Position numbers and translations under genes: made by a program. From the NCBI GenBank assembly GCA_938002655.1, contig CALLAC010000001.1, forward strand, positions 310,001-374,000: DNA of 64,000 nt. Reading direction: 5' to 3'. Source of the stretch: an uncultured Cytophagales bacterium (GTDB lineage Bacteria; Bacteroidota; Bacteroidia; Cytophagales; Thermonemataceae). This document shows, in pieces, positions 62,079-64,000 of the stretch (positions are counted from its first letter, which is position 1; every line of letters starts with the position of its first letter). A model generated the notes under the pieces. That model saw only the letters and a list, made by a program, of their open reading frames with translations. It was not told where the DNA came from and did not search any database.

Positions 62079-62300
62079 ATTTTAAACGCAAGTTTATTGG
62101 TAGGTTCATAAGTTTGAGGTTTCAGGGTCTGAGAGTTCAAAAATTGCAAACTTCGAAACCTAAACTTTTTCAAGTCTGCTTTCATGAATAATTTTGTAAT
62201 ACTTCTAAATCCAAAGCTGAAATATTTGGCAAATTCATTTATAATTTGTAAATTTAACAAGATTTTTGCTTTTGTTCCACATAAATAAAATTTTATTGAT
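62079..62300. other. Non-coding stretch before the sensor gene
   Basis: No supported gene. It contains an imperfect inverted repeat (AAGTTTGAGGTTTC at 62110-62123 with GAAACCTAAAC at 62155-62165), and AT-rich sequence before the ATG at 62301. No full TAnnTTTG box is visible. Confidence 0.4.
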
Positions 62301-64000
62301 ATGAAAAGTTTTCGGACTACATACATTGTAGCTCTTGTAATTGTGGCTGTTTTCGTGATTTTAGCGGAAATAGCTGTACAACTCGGTTTTACGGCTTCGG
62401 AAGAAGACGCCAAACTTATCAACATAGCCAGTAGGCAGAGAGCTTTGATACAAAAAATTGCCAAAAGTGCTGTTGTTTTATCCCAAACTAATAGTATAGA
62501 TACTTTTCAAACCTACAAAAAAGAACTTTCTGAAAGTTTGGATTTATGGCAAAAATCTCATCAAGCTCTCTTGAAAGGGGATGTAGTGATTGGAATAAAA
62601 GAACCTAAAAACTCTCCTTCTATTTTGCAAAAATTTCGAGAGATAGAGCCTCTGTACGAACAAATTCAAACTGCCGCCACCGCTATTGCCGCCAACGATT
62701 ACTCTCTGGTGATAAGCGATGAAACCAAAAGGCTTGAAATAAAAAACAACACGGGAATTATTTTGGAAAATGAAGCCAAGTATTTCCCCATCATGAACGA
62801 AATTGTGGATCAGTACGAAAAAGAAGCCAAAGAACGTACTGATACAACTGCTTTAATAGCTTGGATTGTGGGGGTAGTAATTTTAGGAGTTTTGGTGATG
62901 TTAGCCATATTCTATTTTGCTCCTATAAGTCGAAAATTAGAAGATTTTATAGAAGAGCTTGAACGGAAAAACCAAAAGCTACAGCAATCTGAACAAGAGC
63001 TACGTAAAATTACCGAAGAACAAATGAAACTAAATGAAGAGCTATTTATTGCTCAAAAGCAAGTACAAGAACAAAACGAAAAGTTGAAAAAAGCTGAAGA
63101 GGAAACTCGTTTGGCTCTTGAACGTCAAGAACGCACTAACCAAAAGCTTTTGGTAGCCCAAAGAGAATTACAAAAAACATTGATTGAGCAAAATCGCGTC
63201 AATCAGCAGTTGATACATATCCAAGAAGAATTTCAGCGAAAAGCAGAAGCCCTCGAAAGGTCGGAACGAGAGATGCGACAGCTGGCTGAAGCTCAATTGG
63301 AAGCCAACGAAAAGTTGCTTTTGGTACAAAAACAAGAAGAAAAAACTAAAAATGAACTGGCTACTATCGTTCAGAAGCAAGATGCTCTCAACAGAATATT
63401 TCAAAAGTCAATTCTGACGAATAACTCCAATTTCAATGAGTTTTTAGAATTTATCATTGAGGTTTTGAGTGAAATTAAATTTTTGGAGCTTTTGCCCGGG
63501 GTAGGTATTTTCTTGAAAAAGGAAGGTGAAAGCGAAACGTACGAACTCGTAAGACAAAAAAATATTAATCCTAAAATACAGGAGCTTTGTCACAACATCA
63601 AAACGGGACAATGCTTGTGCGGCTTGGCAATTAAGACCAAAGAAACCCAATATGCCCATTGTGTAGATGAACGCCACACTACTCGTTTTGAAGGTATCAA
63701 AGAACATGGACATTACAACGTTCCAATTTTATACCAAGAGGAAGCACTAGGGGCATTAGTAGTGTATCTGCCTCATGGACATAAACGCAAACAAAGCGAA
63801 ATTGATTTCTTGGAAGCTGTTACGAATATTCTTGCTTCTACTTTTATCAAAGTTAAAAATGAAAAAGAATTGCAAGCCACTTTGGAGAGAGTAGAACGTT
63901 CAGAAAAAGAGATGAGAATGCTTGCCGAAGCTCAATTAGAGGCAAATGAAAAGCTACTATTAGCTCAAAGAGAAGTTGAAAAATCTAAAAAAGAACTTGA
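62301..64000 (+). CDS. Membrane sensor with PilJ/NarX-like N-terminus, coiled coil and Cys/His-rich GAF domain (3' end cut)
   Basis: 566 residues visible, running off the window. A transmembrane helix at about 7-29, a periplasmic four-helix region with the PilJ/NarX-like motif NIASRQRALIQKIAK at 41-55, and a second helix at about 184-206. A long coiled coil follows (210-365), then a GAF domain (about 370-515). The GAF domain has a cluster Cys430, Cys438, Cys440 (GQCLCG), Cys454 (HCVDERH), His459, His469 and His471 (HGHY). A second coiled coil starts at 520 and partly repeats residues 318-352. The output domain (kinase or SpoIIE phosphatase) is beyond the edge. Confidence 0.85.
   Translation, partial: MKSFRTTYIVALVIVAVFVILAEIAVQLGFTASEEDAKLINIASRQRALIQKIAKSAVVLSQTNSIDTFQTYKKELSESLDLWQKSHQALLKGDVVIGIKEPKNSPSILQKFREIEPLYEQIQTAATAIAANDYSLVISDETKRLEIKNNTGIILENEAKYFPIMNEIVDQYEKEAKERTDTTALIAWIVGVVILGVLVMLAIFYFAPISRKLEDFIEELERKNQKLQQSEQELRKITEEQMKLNEELFIAQKQVQEQNEKLKKAEEETRLALERQERTNQKLLVAQRELQKTLIEQNRVNQQLIHIQEEFQRKAEALERSEREMRQLAEAQLEANEKLLLVQKQEEKTKNELATIVQKQDALNRIFQKSILTNNSNFNEFLEFIIEVLSEIKFLELLPGVGIFLKKEGESETYELVRQKNINPKIQELCHNIKTGQCLCGLAIKTKETQYAHCVDERHTTRFEGIKEHGHYNVPILYQEEALGALVVYLPHGHKRKQSEIDFLEAVTNILASTFIKVKNEKELQATLERVERSEKEMRMLAEAQLEANEKLLLAQREVEKSKKEL

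Noticed and set aside
62110-62165. Imperfect inverted repeat considered as a terminator or mobile-element end
   Set aside because: Mismatched arms, large loop, no T-run, no target duplication or second copy seen.

Overview
This is a 64 kb chromosomal window from an AT-rich member of the Bacteroidota, most probably a Cytophagales-type organism. Four things in the sequence point there. Many genes are preceded by a TAnnTTTG -7 element, several with a TTTG element 18-21 bases upstream, and Shine-Dalgarno sequences are rarely visible. Two large exported proteins end in type IX secretion sorting domains (one type A, one type B). The gliding protein GldG, a DUF5606 protein and a long Bacteroidetes-style NusB are present. 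Exported TPR, CHAT and SpoIIE-type signalling proteins are abundant. No rRNA, tRNA, CRISPR array, intact insertion sequence, prophage or plasmid function was seen, so this is chromosomal core with small decayed patches.

Layout. 1-4.8 kb (minus): lysS (cut by the window edge), queA paralogue 1, a C4 zinc-ribbon coiled-coil protein and a Nif3-family protein. 4.9-11.2 kb: a SiaC-type phosphoprotein, an ACSF3-like acyl-CoA (malonyl-CoA) synthetase, guaA, a CCA-adding-type nucleotidyltransferase and an acyl-CoA dehydrogenase. 11.3-21.1 kb: a 1098-residue T9SS type B protein, an OmpA lipoprotein with a promoter-terminator leader, an enoyl-CoA hydratase, a serine hydrolase, an exported protein, tadA, Mn-type sodA, a putative lipoprotein and a 54-residue membrane protein. 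21.3-25.5 kb: a HAD phosphatase, murD, a single-domain response regulator, queA paralogue 2 and a decayed exported-protein gene. 25.5-36.4 kb: gldG, a PASTA membrane protein, nusB, rnhB, a bacilliredoxin, rnr, a lipoprotein glutathione peroxidase and a T9SS subtilase.

36.5-49.2 kb: a bifunctional Rel-type (p)ppGpp enzyme, a TPR-SpoIIE phosphatase, a PorV/PorQ-like outer-membrane protein, a GIN-domain lipoprotein overlapping a YigZ-family gene, a carboxy-terminal protease, menD and an orphan HlyD/MacA-type adaptor. 49.6-55.8 kb (all minus): a TPR protein, a PAS histidine kinase, a small lipoprotein and a 949-residue exported TPR-CHAT peptidase, which looks like a signalling neighbourhood. 56-61.8 kb: ccoG and ccoH without ccoNOP, an alpha/beta hydrolase, engB, a DUF5606 protein and a DEAD-box helicase. 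62.3-64 kb: a sensor with a PilJ/NarX-like sensory region and a Cys/His-rich GAF domain, cut by the window edge.

How the genes fit together: most are housekeeping (translation and tRNA modification, peptidoglycan, RNA decay, menaquinone and cytochrome oxidase assembly, fatty/branched acyl-CoA metabolism, oxidative defence). The less ordinary parts are the T9SS/gliding proteins, the partner-switch pieces (SiaC, SpoIIE), the CHAT/HK cluster and the Cys-rich GAF sensor. Five decayed gene fragments, all read on the + strand, lie in intergenic gaps. I did not find a clearly new multi-gene system. The best candidates for something undescribed are the short terminated leader RNA ahead of ompA, the Cys/His GAF sensor and the CHAT/HK/TPR neighbourhood.
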